Positions 1 to 8,042 are shown, numbered from the stretch's first letter. The stretch is DNA of 36,067 nucleotides from Christensenellaceae bacterium (GCA_031259965.1 JAIRKT010000105.1:1-36067), one strand, 5' to 3'. The notes: generated from the sequence alone by a model not told the origin. Program-made: numbers and translations.

Positions 1-1
1 A

Positions 2-30
2 ATTATACTATATTAGGGTCTGAATGTCAA
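2..30 (-). promoter_or_regulatory. consensus sigma-A promoter firing leftward out of the window
   Basis: On the minus strand there is TTGACA (25-30), a 17-nt spacer and TATAAT (2-7). Both hexamers match consensus perfectly. Transcription would start just beyond the left edge, so an unseen leftward gene or RNA lies there. Confidence 0.75.
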
Positions 31-128
31 GGAAAAGGGAACCTGATATATTTCTATAAAAATAAACCTTGAATTTCAGGCAAAATTCTAATTGTCCGAC
101 TTTTGGTGGGCAAATCATAATATTTCTA

Positions 129-215
129 GTATGTGAGTCTATCATGGAATATTCCTTTTATTAGTTTTGATAGTTACATTTCCTCTGGGGTGTCGATGAC
201 TAAGAGTTTTAAACC
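129..215. repeat. 87-bp direct repeat, left copy (argS 3' end / PHP 5' end)
   Basis: This copy matches 2963-3049 at 84 of 87 positions by eye, in the same orientation; the mismatches are at 160, 189 and 199. It carries the last argS codons with stop, the intergenic SD, and the first six codons of the PHP gene. Similarity stops sharply at both ends. The right copy is the functional one. Together they bracket the ATPase and PHP genes. Confidence 0.9.
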
Positions 216-408
216 TACAACATCCAGTACCGGCTTAATAACCGGCGCAAAATCTACCGCCGCCAAGAGTGTCGCTAAAAACATATTAGTTGTTTTTTAC
301 ATTAAATTTGAATTTGGTTTGGGTCATTTTTTCGGCTATAATGCAGCCCAACTGCGTTTTTGCGGAAGTCTGCTTTTGAATTTAGCCGCAAAACTTTTTA
401 ATTTTACA

Positions 409-436
409 AAGTTTTGCGGTTATAGCCGCAAAACTT
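409..436. repeat. 11-bp inverted repeat upstream of the ATPase promoter
   Basis: Arms 409-419 and 426-436 are exact complements around a 6-nt loop. The right arm ends one base before the -35 box of the ATPase promoter. A further copy of the right-arm sequence lies at 385-395. It could be an operator for autoregulation, or the end of an incoming cassette. Confidence 0.6.
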
Positions 437-437
437 A

Positions 438-466
438 TTGACAACAATTTTGTTTTCATGTACAAT
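438..466 (+). promoter_or_regulatory. promoter of the AAA ATPase gene
   Basis: TTGACA (438-443), a 17-nt spacer and TACAAT (461-466). The predicted start of transcription near 473 lies downstream of the ATG at 458, which therefore cannot be the start codon. It leaves an SD (gaggt, 473-477) correctly spaced for the ATG at 485. Confidence 0.75.
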
Positions 467-484
467 AGATGCGAGGTTAAAGCT

Positions 485-1705
485 ATGAAAAAGAAATTAG
501 AGACTGTGCCGCGCCCCGAATATTTATCACAATTGATTGACTTCTCTAATCAAGATATTATCAAAGTAGTGACCGGCATCCGTCGCTCCGGAAAGTCAAC
601 CCTGCTAGAATTGTTTGTAGAACATTTGAAAGAACAAGGCGTTTTAGATGAGCAGATAATATTTGTGAATTTTGAATCCGCGAGATTTGAGGAAATCACG
701 AACAGCAAGGCTTTATATAAATATGTAGAGAGTCATATATCCCCGAACTGCAAGACTTATATCTTTTTGGACGAAGTACAGACCGTTGAGAATTTTGAAA
801 AAGCTGTCGATAGTTTTACTGTGGATTTTGACACTGATATATATTTAACCGGCTCAAATGCTTATATGCTGGCCTCCGATTTGTCAACCTTGCTTTCCGG
901 CAGGTACATCGAAATCAAAATGTATCCACTTTCTTTCAAAGAATATATGAGCGCACAAACCGCCAATAAATCGCCCGAAGATTGCTTTTATGATTATATG
1001 AAATACGGCGGCTTTCCGTTTATCACGAATGAAATCGACGAACGGAAAATCAGTATGTATCTCGACGGTATTTATAATACGGTCATCTTCAAAGACATTG
1101 TGCAGCGCAATAAAATTAAGGATACCGCTCTGATTGAAAAGTTAATCCGCTTTGTTTTTTCCAGCATAGGCAGCTTAGTTTCGGCTACGTCCATTGCTAA
1201 AGCTATCAAAGATGATAAGCGCGGTGCAAACCATGAAACGATAGAAAACTATCTTGATATGCTTTGTCGGGCGCATATATTAAGCAAGGCTGTACGATAT
1301 GATATTAAAGGTAAAGATTATCTTAAAACTCTCAGTAAATACTATGTGACCGATTTAGGACTTCGTAACAACTTGCTCGGCTATAGGCAGGTTGAGCTTA
1401 CCCATGCATTAGAAAACATAATTTATTTTGAGTTGCTTAGACGCGGTTGGCAGGTGGACATTGGTAAAATTGGTGACATGGAAGTAGATTTTATGGTGCG
1501 TCGAAAAGAGGATATGCGTTATTATCAAGTAACATGGACGGTTAATAATAATCCCGAAACCTTAGAACGTGAATATCGTCCGTTCGATGCCATACCAGAC
1601 CATTACGAAAAAATTATTATTACTATGGATAAGGATTTTATAAATTCTATAAATGGTGTCAAAAAGTTAAATGCCATAGACTTTTTGCTCGATAAACAGT
1701 TATAA
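485..1705 (+). CDS. AAA ATPase with DUF4143-type C-terminal domain
   Basis: This is a 406-residue predicted cytosolic ATPase of the AAA_14/DUF4143 group common in anaerobes. Residues 31-39 form Walker A (GIRRSGKST) and 92-98 form Walker B (YIFLDEV). The family segment GSNAYML follows at about 123, and SGRYIEIKMYPLSFKEY sits near 138-154. The C-terminal third has the DUF4143 pattern, including ENIIYFELLRRG and a VDF motif in a restriction-endonuclease-like fold. The start at 485 is chosen because the promoter -10 overlaps the earlier ATG. Codon choice is more GC-rich (for example GCGCCCCGAA) than in the housekeeping genes around it. It stands alone, opposite in strand to its neighbours, within 87-bp repeats, which suggests horizontal acquisition. 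The family's cellular role is not established; defence or toxin-antitoxin roles have been proposed only loosely. Confidence 0.88.
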   Translation: MKKKLETVPRPEYLSQLIDFSNQDIIKVVTGIRRSGKSTLLELFVEHLKEQGVLDEQIIFVNFESARFEEITNSKALYKYVESHISPNCKTYIFLDEVQTVENFEKAVDSFTVDFDTDIYLTGSNAYMLASDLSTLLSGRYIEIKMYPLSFKEYMSAQTANKSPEDCFYDYMKYGGFPFITNEIDERKISMYLDGIYNTVIFKDIVQRNKIKDTALIEKLIRFVFSSIGSLVSATSIAKAIKDDKRGANHETIENYLDMLCRAHILSKAVRYDIKGKDYLKTLSKYYVTDLGLRNNLLGYRQVELTHALENIIYFELLRRGWQVDIGKIGDMEVDFMVRRKEDMRYYQVTWTVNNNPETLEREYRPFDAIPDHYEKIIITMDKDFINSINGVKKLNAIDFLLDKQL

Positions 1706-2160
1706 AAGCAACGAATTATGATATTTGGTCATAACCGAAAACTAAAATCTAATTTGACAAATTTTTAATTTCCGGAAAATTAGGCTATATTTTCTAAATT
1801 GTTGCTCTTTTTCTGAGCTTTCTTTGTTTTTCGTTTTTATTGGTTTTTTGTCATTTTGGACATAATTAGACACTCATTTCGCTTGAAATCAGGCATTAGA
1901 GGTATATGTGTCTGTGAATATTGTACAGTAAATTCCTCCCAATAATTTCATTTCTAACTTGCTTCAGACCAATACTTTGTACCCTTTTTTTCATATCATT
2001 TTCATCCAGTAAAATATGTGCACCACCCTTGCCCTTATTCTTGAACGTTCTCTGTTTGTTTCGTTCTCTTTTGCCGTCAGCGCGCAATTTCTATATGACC
2101 TGTTATTCATATGTAATATAACATCATTACCACATTTTTCTTTCAATTCCCTGCTAGGGT
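1706..2160 (-). pseudogene. gene-free stretch; possible frameshifted remnant on minus strand
   Basis: This is 455 bp with no intact gene. On the minus strand, a frame open from 2209 down to 1991 overlaps in sense with a second frame, 2087-1896, offset by one base. Joined near 2085 they would give one lysine- and arginine-rich product (pieces include SRELKEKCGNDVILHM and KGGAHILLDENDMKKR). I do not recognise it. The overlap with the end of the PHP gene and the lack of an SD argue for decay or chance. An imperfect inverted pair (1707-1713 with 1801-1807) encloses the region just after the ATPase. No clear terminator is visible for either flanking gene. Confidence 0.25.
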
Positions 2161-2979
2161 TTAATTGATCAAGATTTTTTTTGGTATTCGTTTTAAATAA
2201 ATTGTCCAATATTTAAAACCGCATGATAGAGCCAATTGCCTGGCATTTTCATAACCATCACCAATTCTATTTAATAAATGCGCGTCAGATCCAAATGTTA
2301 AATTTTCACCTCCTAATTCCCTATACCTTTTTATTATAGCAGATTCTGGTATTGTGTGTTGGGGGAGGGATTTGACATTAGTATTAAGTTCTATAGTCTT
2401 ATCTAGATTAATTGCTTTTTTGAGGATCATATCAATAATATCTCTAGTATCATCAAATAACAAATTTTTTTTGAAGTATGTTACATACCTTGAGACATAT
2501 CCGATATGTCCCAATACGTCATATTCATAACCAGGATCAATACTGTCGTAAACTGCATTTAGATAGTCGATAAAAATTTCTTTTTTTTCAGCCGGTTGAT
2601 TTTTTGGTAGAAAATGATAGAGATCTATATCATTCAATGTATGTACTGAATTTATAATTATATCGAAAGGATATTGGGGCAGCTCTTCTTTGTACAAACT
2701 GACTGACTTTTGTGAATATCCAACCTCAACTCCAAATGCTAGTTGCACGCCCTTTAAAGATGAGATTGTTTGTAAGAAAGAAGCCCTTTGAAAAGATTTA
2801 TGGTATTTTTTAATATTAAGCTTTCGCTCAGAACTCGTTTCGCAAAAAAGATAATCAAGGTCTAGATGATCTGTAATTGCCAGATAAACTAATCCAAGTT
2901 TTTTTGCTTTGCGGATCATACTTAAAATTGTCTCATGACCATCATGTGAGTGTAGCGAATGGGTATGTGAGTCTATCAT
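2161..2979 (-). CDS. PHP-domain phosphatase, histidinol-phosphatase family (HisK/HisJ-like)
   Basis: This 272-residue metal-dependent phosphoesterase likely hydrolyses histidinol phosphate or a related phosphate ester in the cytosol. The PHP motifs appear in order: HTH at residues 5-7 with H10 and H12, the TDH motif at 36-38, a VEVG glutamate, an NSVHTL histidine, LGHIGY, and FGSDAH near the C-terminus. All metal ligands expected of the trinuclear site seem present and the length is normal. It follows argS by 28 nt, with SD aaagga 7 nt before ATG, so it is probably co-transcribed. No other his genes are in view, so the substrate could differ. The first six codons lie in the 87-bp repeat. Confidence 0.82.
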   Translation of the reverse strand: MIDSHTHSLHSHDGHETILSMIRKAKKLGLVYLAITDHLDLDYLFCETSSERKLNIKKYHKSFQRASFLQTISSLKGVQLAFGVEVGYSQKSVSLYKEELPQYPFDIIINSVHTLNDIDLYHFLPKNQPAEKKEIFIDYLNAVYDSIDPGYEYDVLGHIGYVSRYVTYFKKNLLFDDTRDIIDMILKKAINLDKTIELNTNVKSLPQHTIPESAIIKRYRELGGENLTFGSDAHLLNRIGDGYENARQLALSCGFKYWTIYLKRIPKKILIN

Positions 2980-3049
2980 GGAATATTCCTTTTGTTAGTT
3001 TTGATAGTTACATTTCCTCTGGTGTGTCGATGCCTAAGAGTTTTAAACC
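2963..3049. repeat. 87-bp direct repeat, right copy
   Basis: This is the partner of 129-215. Here the sequence is in its functional place: the argS stop codon (3008-3010), the SD and the start of the PHP gene. Confidence 0.9.
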
Positions 3050-4738
3050 CTCACATATTATAATGTGCGTAGCGTAAGTTAGTGCGGCTCGTGATCGTTT
3101 GAATTCATCTGGAGCATTGAGAATACGATTTTCCAAATAAAATTTATTAAAAGCTTTAGCAACATCTATAATATATCGTGTTAATATACTAGGTTCATAT
3201 TTATCAAGGACATCTGATAATATGTCTGGAAATTTTTCGAAAAGAGAAACAAGAAGTGCGCTTTCTTTATTATCAAGCCCTTTTAATTCATCATCTGTTA
3301 AATGATTTGTGAAGTATTTATTCAGGTCGACATTCATATTTTTTAACACGCTTAAAGCGCGGACGTTCGTATATTGCACATATGGGGCGGTTTCACCATC
3401 AAATGACAATATTTTGTCATAAGAAAAAATGATATCCTTAATCCTATTGTTGCTCAAAGCAAAGAAAACCACAGCACCTACTCCAATTTTTGTCGCAAGG
3501 CTTCGTTTGTTTTTTAATTTGGGACTTTTGGATTTTAAGATAACTAAACTCTTTTCGATTGATTTGTCAATAACGTCTTTTAATAGTATAACATTACCCT
3601 TTCTTGTTGACATCGCACCATCTTCTAGTGAGACCATGCCGAATGGCACATGCACCATGTCTTTAGCCCATTTTTTTCCAGCAAGTTCCAGAACCTTAAA
3701 AATTTGTTTAAAATGTAAGTTTTGTTGATATGCTACAACATACAGACATTTATGAAAGTCGTATTTCTCTTTGCGATAATATGCAGCGGCTAAATCACGA
3801 GTGGCATACAAAGTAGCTCCATCTGATCTAATGAGTATACAAGGTGGCATATCATAATCAGATAAGCGAACAACCAATGCATCATCAGAAATTTCAGTTA
3901 GCTTCAAATTATTGAGTTCATCAATAACGGGTGTCATTTTATCATTAAAGAAAGCTTCGCCATTTAAACTATCAAAATGAACATGCAAAATTTTGTAAAT
4001 TTTAGCAACATCTTGCAATGTTATTTTTTTGAAAACAGAATACAATTCTATAGCATGCAGGTCGCCATCTTCGAGTTTTTTGAAAGCGGCGCGTGCTTGA
4101 TCATTTAGTTCAGGTTGGTTTTGCGCTTCCTCATGGAATTTAACATAAATCTTTGAAAGGTATGGGATTTGCTCTTTTTTTAAAGCAGCCATATTTCCCC
4201 ACAAATCAAAAGCAACTATTAATTTTCCAAACTGTGTGCCCCAATCTCCTAGGTGGTTTATGCCTACTGCATTATAACCCAGTTTTTTATATACTTTATA
4301 TAAGGCACTACCTATTATAGTTGAGCTAAGGTGCCCTATGTGCAGAGGTTTTGCAATATTAATTGAGCTATAGTCTATGCAAATAGTTTTACCAGCGCCT
4401 ATCGTGGATGAGCCAAAACCAGATTTTTTTTCCAAAATTTCTGCTAATATTTGTTTCGCTGACTCTAACGGGTTAAATTTAAAATTTAAATAACCATTTA
4501 CTGCTATTATACTTGCAAATTTATTCTTGTTTGCTTCAGATATGGATTGTGCCAAATCCTCAGCTATTGCAAGAGGAGATTTTTTTAAGATTTTTGCAAA
4601 TCTAAAGCAAGGGAGAGCAAAATCACCTAAATCCTGTGAGGGCGGAGATATTAATAAATCCGAAATATCATCGTTTGTGATAGAATCTATAGATATGCAA
4701 GAAGCAATGATTTGTTTTTTTTTGTTATTTATAGACAT
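3008..4738 (-). CDS. argS: arginyl-tRNA synthetase
   Basis: This class I synthetase charges tRNA-Arg in the cytosol. Domains run in order: an N-terminal Add-1 domain (about 1-100), the catalytic core with the HIGH motif at 133-136 (PLHIGHLSS), the ArgRS-typical degenerate KMSKS region (MSTRKGN), and a C-terminal DALR anticodon-binding domain ending in GIDTPEEM. The total of 576 residues is normal. An in-frame ATG at 4744 lies only 3 nt after the SD (aaagg), whereas the ATG at 4738 has a normal 9-nt gap, so I chose 4738. It has its own promoter in the recF-argS gap and is followed closely by the PHP gene. Confidence 0.95.
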   Translation of the reverse strand: MSINNKKKQIIASCISIDSITNDDISDLLISPPSQDLGDFALPCFRFAKILKKSPLAIAEDLAQSISEANKNKFASIIAVNGYLNFKFNPLESAKQILAEILEKKSGFGSSTIGAGKTICIDYSSINIAKPLHIGHLSSTIIGSALYKVYKKLGYNAVGINHLGDWGTQFGKLIVAFDLWGNMAALKKEQIPYLSKIYVKFHEEAQNQPELNDQARAAFKKLEDGDLHAIELYSVFKKITLQDVAKIYKILHVHFDSLNGEAFFNDKMTPVIDELNNLKLTEISDDALVVRLSDYDMPPCILIRSDGATLYATRDLAAAYYRKEKYDFHKCLYVVAYQQNLHFKQIFKVLELAGKKWAKDMVHVPFGMVSLEDGAMSTRKGNVILLKDVIDKSIEKSLVILKSKSPKLKNKRSLATKIGVGAVVFFALSNNRIKDIIFSYDKILSFDGETAPYVQYTNVRALSVLKNMNVDLNKYFTNHLTDDELKGLDNKESALLVSLFEKFPDILSDVLDKYEPSILTRYIIDVAKAFNKFYLENRILNAPDEFKRSRAALTYATHIIICEGLKLLGIDTPEEM

Positions 4739-4783
4739 GATCATATACCTTTTGTTAATTCAAAAATGAAAAAACTAATTTTA

Positions 4784-4811
4784 ATTATATTATAAAAGCT
4801 AACAATTTCAA
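4784..4811 (-). promoter_or_regulatory. probable argS promoter
   Basis: On the minus strand: TTGAAA (4806-4811), a 16-nt spacer and TATAAT (4784-4789). It sits in the 86-nt gap between recF and argS, so argS can be expressed independently of the upstream genes. Confidence 0.55.
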
Positions 4812-4824
4812 ATTTAATCGATAG

Positions 4825-5925
4825 TCAAAAATCATTGCATTTAGAAATTGCGCGGTTTTCTACTTTAAATAAAGCATATTGACTATCAGTTTCAGTAGAT
4901 GGTTCTGTGCATGTAATTAATGTTTGAATATCCGCTAGTGATGTAAGTAACGCTCTTCGTCTTGATTCATCTAATTCAGACAAAACATCGTCTAGTATTA
5001 ATACAGGAGTTTCATTAGTACGTTCTTTAAAAAGCGCAATTTCAGCGAGTTTCATAGACAAAACAGCTGAGCGTTGTTGTCCTTGAGAACCATATTTTCT
5101 AAGGTCACAAGAGTTAGCGGATATTTTAAGATCATCACGATGTGGCCCTATTGTGGTATATTCCAAGTGCAGATCGCGTTCAAATGACTTTTTTAATACT
5201 TGCAAGAAACTATTTTCCAGATCATTAAACGAGACATCACAAGTCTCATAAACTATATCAAGATCCTCTTTCCCAGCAGTCAAGATGTTGTGCTTTTGTT
5301 TTGAAACAAGAGCTAAGCGTTGTACAAACTTTTGTCGCTCGGATAAAATTATAGACGCCTCCTTTGCAATTCCTGGGTCTGTGAGTTGCAACAAGTCATT
5401 AATATTATCTGGATCGTTATATTTTTTTAAGATATTATTGCGTTGAGTTAGAAATTTGTTATAGTTTTGCAGGGCATAGAAATATGGTCTACACTGTTGT
5501 GACAAACTGATATTTAAAAATCTTCGTCTATCATTAGGTGTTCCACTAACTAGTGCTAATTCACTAGGTGAAAAGAAAACAACGTTTAATATGCCCATTA
5601 GTTCGCCAATGCGCTTGATAGGCATTTCATCAATTGCTACATGTTTCAATCCAGCAGAATCAATTATAATATCTATTATATGATTTGAAAAACGTTTTTG
5701 AATTTTTAATGTTATACGTGCTCCAGAATTAGAATTCCAGTTAATTAATTCCTTGTCTTTTGAATGTCGCGATGATCTGCCAATTGATGCAAATAGCACA
5801 CCATCTACTAAATTAGTTTTGCCGCTAGCGTTTTCGCCTATTATCATATTAATTCCCTCGTCAAAGTCGATTTGAGATGAAATATAGTTTAAAAAATTTG
5901 ATAGTGCAACGTGTGTGACTTTCAT
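4825..5925 (-). CDS. recF: DNA replication/repair protein RecF
   Basis: This SMC-like ATPase helps load RecA at gaps in single-stranded DNA. Walker A is at residues 30-37 (GENASGKT). The ABC signature region GSQGQQRS and Walker B with D-loop (LILDDVLSELD) lie in the C-terminal third. At 366 residues it is full length. Only two bases separate its ATG from the metA stop, and its SD (taggtg) lies inside metA, which implies translational coupling. RecF is usually found with dnaA, dnaN and gyrB; here it sits between metA and argS. Confidence 0.95.
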   Translation of the reverse strand: MKVTHVALSNFLNYISSQIDFDEGINMIIGENASGKTNLVDGVLFASIGRSSRHSKDKELINWNSNSGARITLKIQKRFSNHIIDIIIDSAGLKHVAIDEMPIKRIGELMGILNVVFFSPSELALVSGTPNDRRRFLNISLSQQCRPYFYALQNYNKFLTQRNNILKKYNDPDNINDLLQLTDPGIAKEASIILSERQKFVQRLALVSKQKHNILTAGKEDLDIVYETCDVSFNDLENSFLQVLKKSFERDLHLEYTTIGPHRDDLKISANSCDLRKYGSQGQQRSAVLSMKLAEIALFKERTNETPVLILDDVLSELDESRRRALLTSLADIQTLITCTEPSTETDSQYALFKVENRAISKCNDF

Positions 5926-5927
5926 AA

Positions 5928-6836
5928 TTAAACACCTAGCGTGTATGGTGTTACTTGATAAACATAATAGTTAAGCCAGTTATAAAAAATAAGATTTCCT
6001 GTACTATTCCATTTCATATTGATTTTGTTTTGATCGCCATTTATAAAATAGTTAGAAGGAATTGATGTATCCAACCCTTTGTCAATATCACGCAAATATT
6101 CTGATTTTAAAGTTTCTCTGTCGTATTCAGTATGTCCAAATAAAAAGAACATACTGTTATCGTTGGTTTTAGCAATACTTATACCACATCGTGTGCCTCT
6201 AGCGAGTATGCTGATATTAGGATTCTGCTTGAGTTCTTGGTAATTTATAGTAGTATATCTTGAATGAGGAACATAGAAACTATCATCCAAACCTTTTAAA
6301 AGTGGGTCGTGTGAATTGGTTGCGGTATTTTTAAAGATGCCGAATAATTTTTTTGGCAGAATTTCCTTTTTTATATTATAAAAATGATACAATGCCGCTT
6401 GAGCACCCCAGCATATATAGATTGTGCTAGTGACCATAGTTTTGGCATAATCAAAGATTTCAGTTAGTTCTTTCCAATAATACACTTCTTCAAAATCCAG
6501 TGTTTCAACAGGAGCACCTGTCACAATTAACCCATCAAATTTGCGTGTTTTGATTTCATCAAAGGTTCTGTAAAATTTTTCCATATGCTCTGCAGAGGTG
6601 TTCTTTGGTTGATAGGTAGCTGTTTGTATTAGAGTTATATTTACTTGAAGTGGAGAATTAGCTAAAAGGCGTATTAATTGTGTTTCAGTTTCAATTTTTG
6701 TTGGCATAAGGTTCAAAATAGCAATCTCAATAGGACGTATGTCTTGTGTCTCAGCCCGATGGTTAGACATAATAAAAACATTTTCCCTTTCTAGTATTTT
6801 GAATGCTGGCAATTCCTCTGGAATAACAATTGGCAT
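5928..6836 (-). CDS. metA: homoserine O-acyltransferase MetA, predicted acetyl-CoA type
   Basis: MetA acylates homoserine as the first committed step of methionine synthesis, in the cytosol. The fold is a glutamine-amidotransferase-like acyltransferase. The nucleophile Cys142 (ICWGAQA) and the pair His235 and Glu237 (FGHTEYD) fall exactly at family positions. Residue 111 is Glu (GAPVETLDF), where succinyl-specific enzymes such as E. coli have Gly. In this family Glu111 goes with acetyl-CoA use, so I predict O-acetylhomoserine as product despite the usual succinyltransferase label. At 302 residues it is full length. It starts 30 nt after smpB with SD aaaggtga. No S-box or T-box leader fits in that gap. 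Confidence 0.95.
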   Translation of the reverse strand: MPIVIPEELPAFKILERENVFIMSNHRAETQDIRPIEIAILNLMPTKIETETQLIRLLANSPLQVNITLIQTATYQPKNTSAEHMEKFYRTFDEIKTRKFDGLIVTGAPVETLDFEEVYYWKELTEIFDYAKTMVTSTIYICWGAQAALYHFYNIKKEILPKKLFGIFKNTATNSHDPLLKGLDDSFYVPHSRYTTINYQELKQNPNISILARGTRCGISIAKTNDNSMFFLFGHTEYDRETLKSEYLRDIDKGLDTSIPSNYFINGDQNKINMKWNSTGNLIFYNWLNYYVYQVTPYTLGV

Positions 6837-6866
6837 TAACTCACCTTTCCTCTAGTTTGTGCTTAA

Positions 6867-7340
6867 CTAATTTTTTGGAGTAAGATTTCTAGAATAAGCT
6901 TCTTTTATCGCACGCTCAGCTGCTCGTTTGCTTTCTCTCTCCGCTATAACATGTCTTTTATCCCCGATATCCTTTCCTTTCGCAAGTCCGATTTCGGCTT
7001 TCAATAAAGAACCTTTAAAATACAGTTTAGTGACAACCAAAGTATAACCTTTTTCTGCGACTTTATGACGAAGTTTGTTTATTTCGAATTTGTGCATGAG
7101 AAGTCTTCTAGTTCTAACAGGATCAGGATTATACACACTGCCGTTTTTGTAAGGTGATATGTGAGCGTTTAATAACAAAACTTCATTATTTCTTATAATC
7201 GCATAACTATCTTTTAAATTGACATTGCCTAGGCGAGCACTTTTTACTTCACTCCCTTGCAATTCAATTCCCGCTTCAAATGTGTCCTCTATAAAGTACT
7301 CAAAATAGGCACGTTTATTCTTGGCTATAATTTTAATCAT
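6867..7340 (-). CDS. smpB: SsrA-binding protein SmpB
   Basis: SmpB binds the tRNA-like part of tmRNA and brings it to stalled ribosomes for trans-translation. The N-terminus (IKIIAKNKRAYFEYF) and the GSEVKSAR segment are family hallmarks. The basic C-terminal tail, which enters the decoding site, ends GLAKGKDIGDKRHVIAERE and beyond. The length of 157 residues is normal. The ATG follows SD agtagg by 6 nt. It is separated from secG by a terminator and has its own promoter. The commonly adjacent rnr (RNase R) gene is absent, and no tmRNA gene is visible in the window. Confidence 0.95.
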   Translation of the reverse strand: MIKIIAKNKRAYFEYFIEDTFEAGIELQGSEVKSARLGNVNLKDSYAIIRNNEVLLLNAHISPYKNGSVYNPDPVRTRRLLMHKFEINKLRHKVAEKGYTLVVTKLYFKGSLLKAEIGLAKGKDIGDKRHVIAERESKRAAERAIKEAYSRNLTPKN

Positions 7341-7379
7341 GATTACCTACTATGTATTGATAAAAGAAACACCAGACAT

Positions 7380-7408
7380 ATTGTATAATTGCAAAAACGG
7401 CTAAACAA
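7380..7408 (-). promoter_or_regulatory. probable smpB promoter
   Basis: On the minus strand: TTGTTT (7403-7408), a 17-nt spacer and TACAAT (7380-7385). The -35 box lies in the loop of the secG terminator hairpin, so termination and initiation signals overlap. Confidence 0.5.
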
Positions 7409-7425
7409 AAAGTATAGCCGTTTTT
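7393..7425 (-). terminator. intrinsic terminator after secG
   Basis: An 11-bp stem (7393-7403 with 7415-7425) carries a GGCTA core and an 11-nt loop, followed on the minus strand by a T run. The A-run on the other side makes it potentially bidirectional. It ends the secG transcript about 95 nt after its stop codon. Confidence 0.75.
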
Positions 7426-7519
7426 GTAAGTTTAAAGTCTACGACACAATCATCGGAGATTTATAAATCTCATAAACATCAAAGCTCAAGTTATTTTAAA
7501 CTAATAAAAGATGAAAGAA

Positions 7520-7792
7520 TTAAGTTGGAATTTGTTCTTTTAAAATAGATAAAACGAAAAAGGCGATAGAACTTACTAGTATACATATAGCAATGATCAT
7601 CGTCCATCTCTTAAACTTTGATTCGAGCGATTTAGCTTTATTTTTTCCAAAAAACGACTCGGCTGCACCTGTAATTGCGCCAAGGTTAGCGTTGCTCCCT
7701 TCTTGTAGTGCTACAACTATTATCATGGTTATTGAAAATATACCCATTAATATCATCATAGCTATTTGAAATCCTTGGATTAGTTCGTACAT
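7520..7792 (-). CDS. secG: preprotein translocase subunit SecG
   Basis: SecG is the small accessory subunit of the SecYEG channel in the cytoplasmic membrane. The 90-residue protein has two membrane segments (about 8-28 and 63-84). The conserved cytosolic loop (VVALQEGSNANLGAITG, then FFGKNKAK) lies between them, as in the family. The SD ggag precedes ATG by 8 nt. It has its own sigma-A promoter and terminator, so it appears to be transcribed alone. Confidence 0.93.
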   Translation of the reverse strand: MYELIQGFQIAMMILMGIFSITMIIVVALQEGSNANLGAITGAAESFFGKNKAKSLESKFKRWTMIIAICILVSSIAFFVLSILKEQIPT

Positions 7793-7820
7793 GGTTTTAC
7801 TCCATCAAAATAGTTGAAAT

Positions 7821-7849
7821 ATTATAGCATCAAATTTTTTTATTAGCAA
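7821..7849 (-). promoter_or_regulatory. secG promoter
   Basis: On the minus strand: TTGCTA (7844-7849), an exact 17-nt spacer and consensus TATAAT (7821-7826), 28 nt before the secG start. Confidence 0.75.
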
Positions 7850-7999
7850 GAAAAAAAACAGGATATTTTAGAGACAAATGACTATTTTAGCGGAAAATAG
7901 TGTTAGATTATGACTATAATAATGAAAAACCATAACTTATAGTAAAACCCACCTGCAATTTAAATAGTCACTACGCTGAGTGTTTGCGTTTGTAGTCTA

Positions 8000-8029
8000 A
8001 TTAACAACCATATTATAGTGCTTGTTAAT
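8000..8029. repeat. 8-bp inverted repeat after ppa
   Basis: Exact arms 8000-8007 and 8022-8029 surround a 14-nt loop, just downstream of ppa on the minus strand. There is no T tract, so it is a poor terminator; it may protect or process the 3' end. Confidence 0.35.
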
Positions 8030-8042
8030 TCCAGATTTTAGA

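Larger units (their letters stand above)
31..437. other. non-coding accessory edge with gene fragments
   Basis: I see no convincing gene here. The plus-strand open frame at 133-441 is a shadow across copied argS sequence. On the minus strand, 174-284 reads as a 36-codon frame whose last 13 codons or so match the argS C-terminus (GLKLL.IDTPEEM), preceded by unrelated hydrophobic sequence. It has no ribosome-binding site and looks like a fused fragment. A second minus frame (8-145) starts like the PHP protein (MIDSHT), keeps that gene's SD and start codon, then diverges and stops after 45 codons. Both are best read as by-products of the duplicated segment at 129-215. Confidence 0.5.

Noticed and set aside
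133-441. 102-codon plus-strand frame
   Set aside because: It reads antisense across copied argS sequence, has no SD and shows no protein features.
458-484. Upstream ATG adding nine codons to the AAA ATPase
   Set aside because: The promoter -10 (461-466) overlaps it, so the transcript starts downstream of this ATG.
2149-2159. Small inverted repeat (ccct-gct-aggg) after the PHP gene
   Set aside because: It has four base pairs and no T tract, so it is not a credible terminator.
6837-6866. Possible SAM or T-box riboswitch ahead of metA
   Set aside because: Only 30 nt separate smpB and metA; no such element fits.
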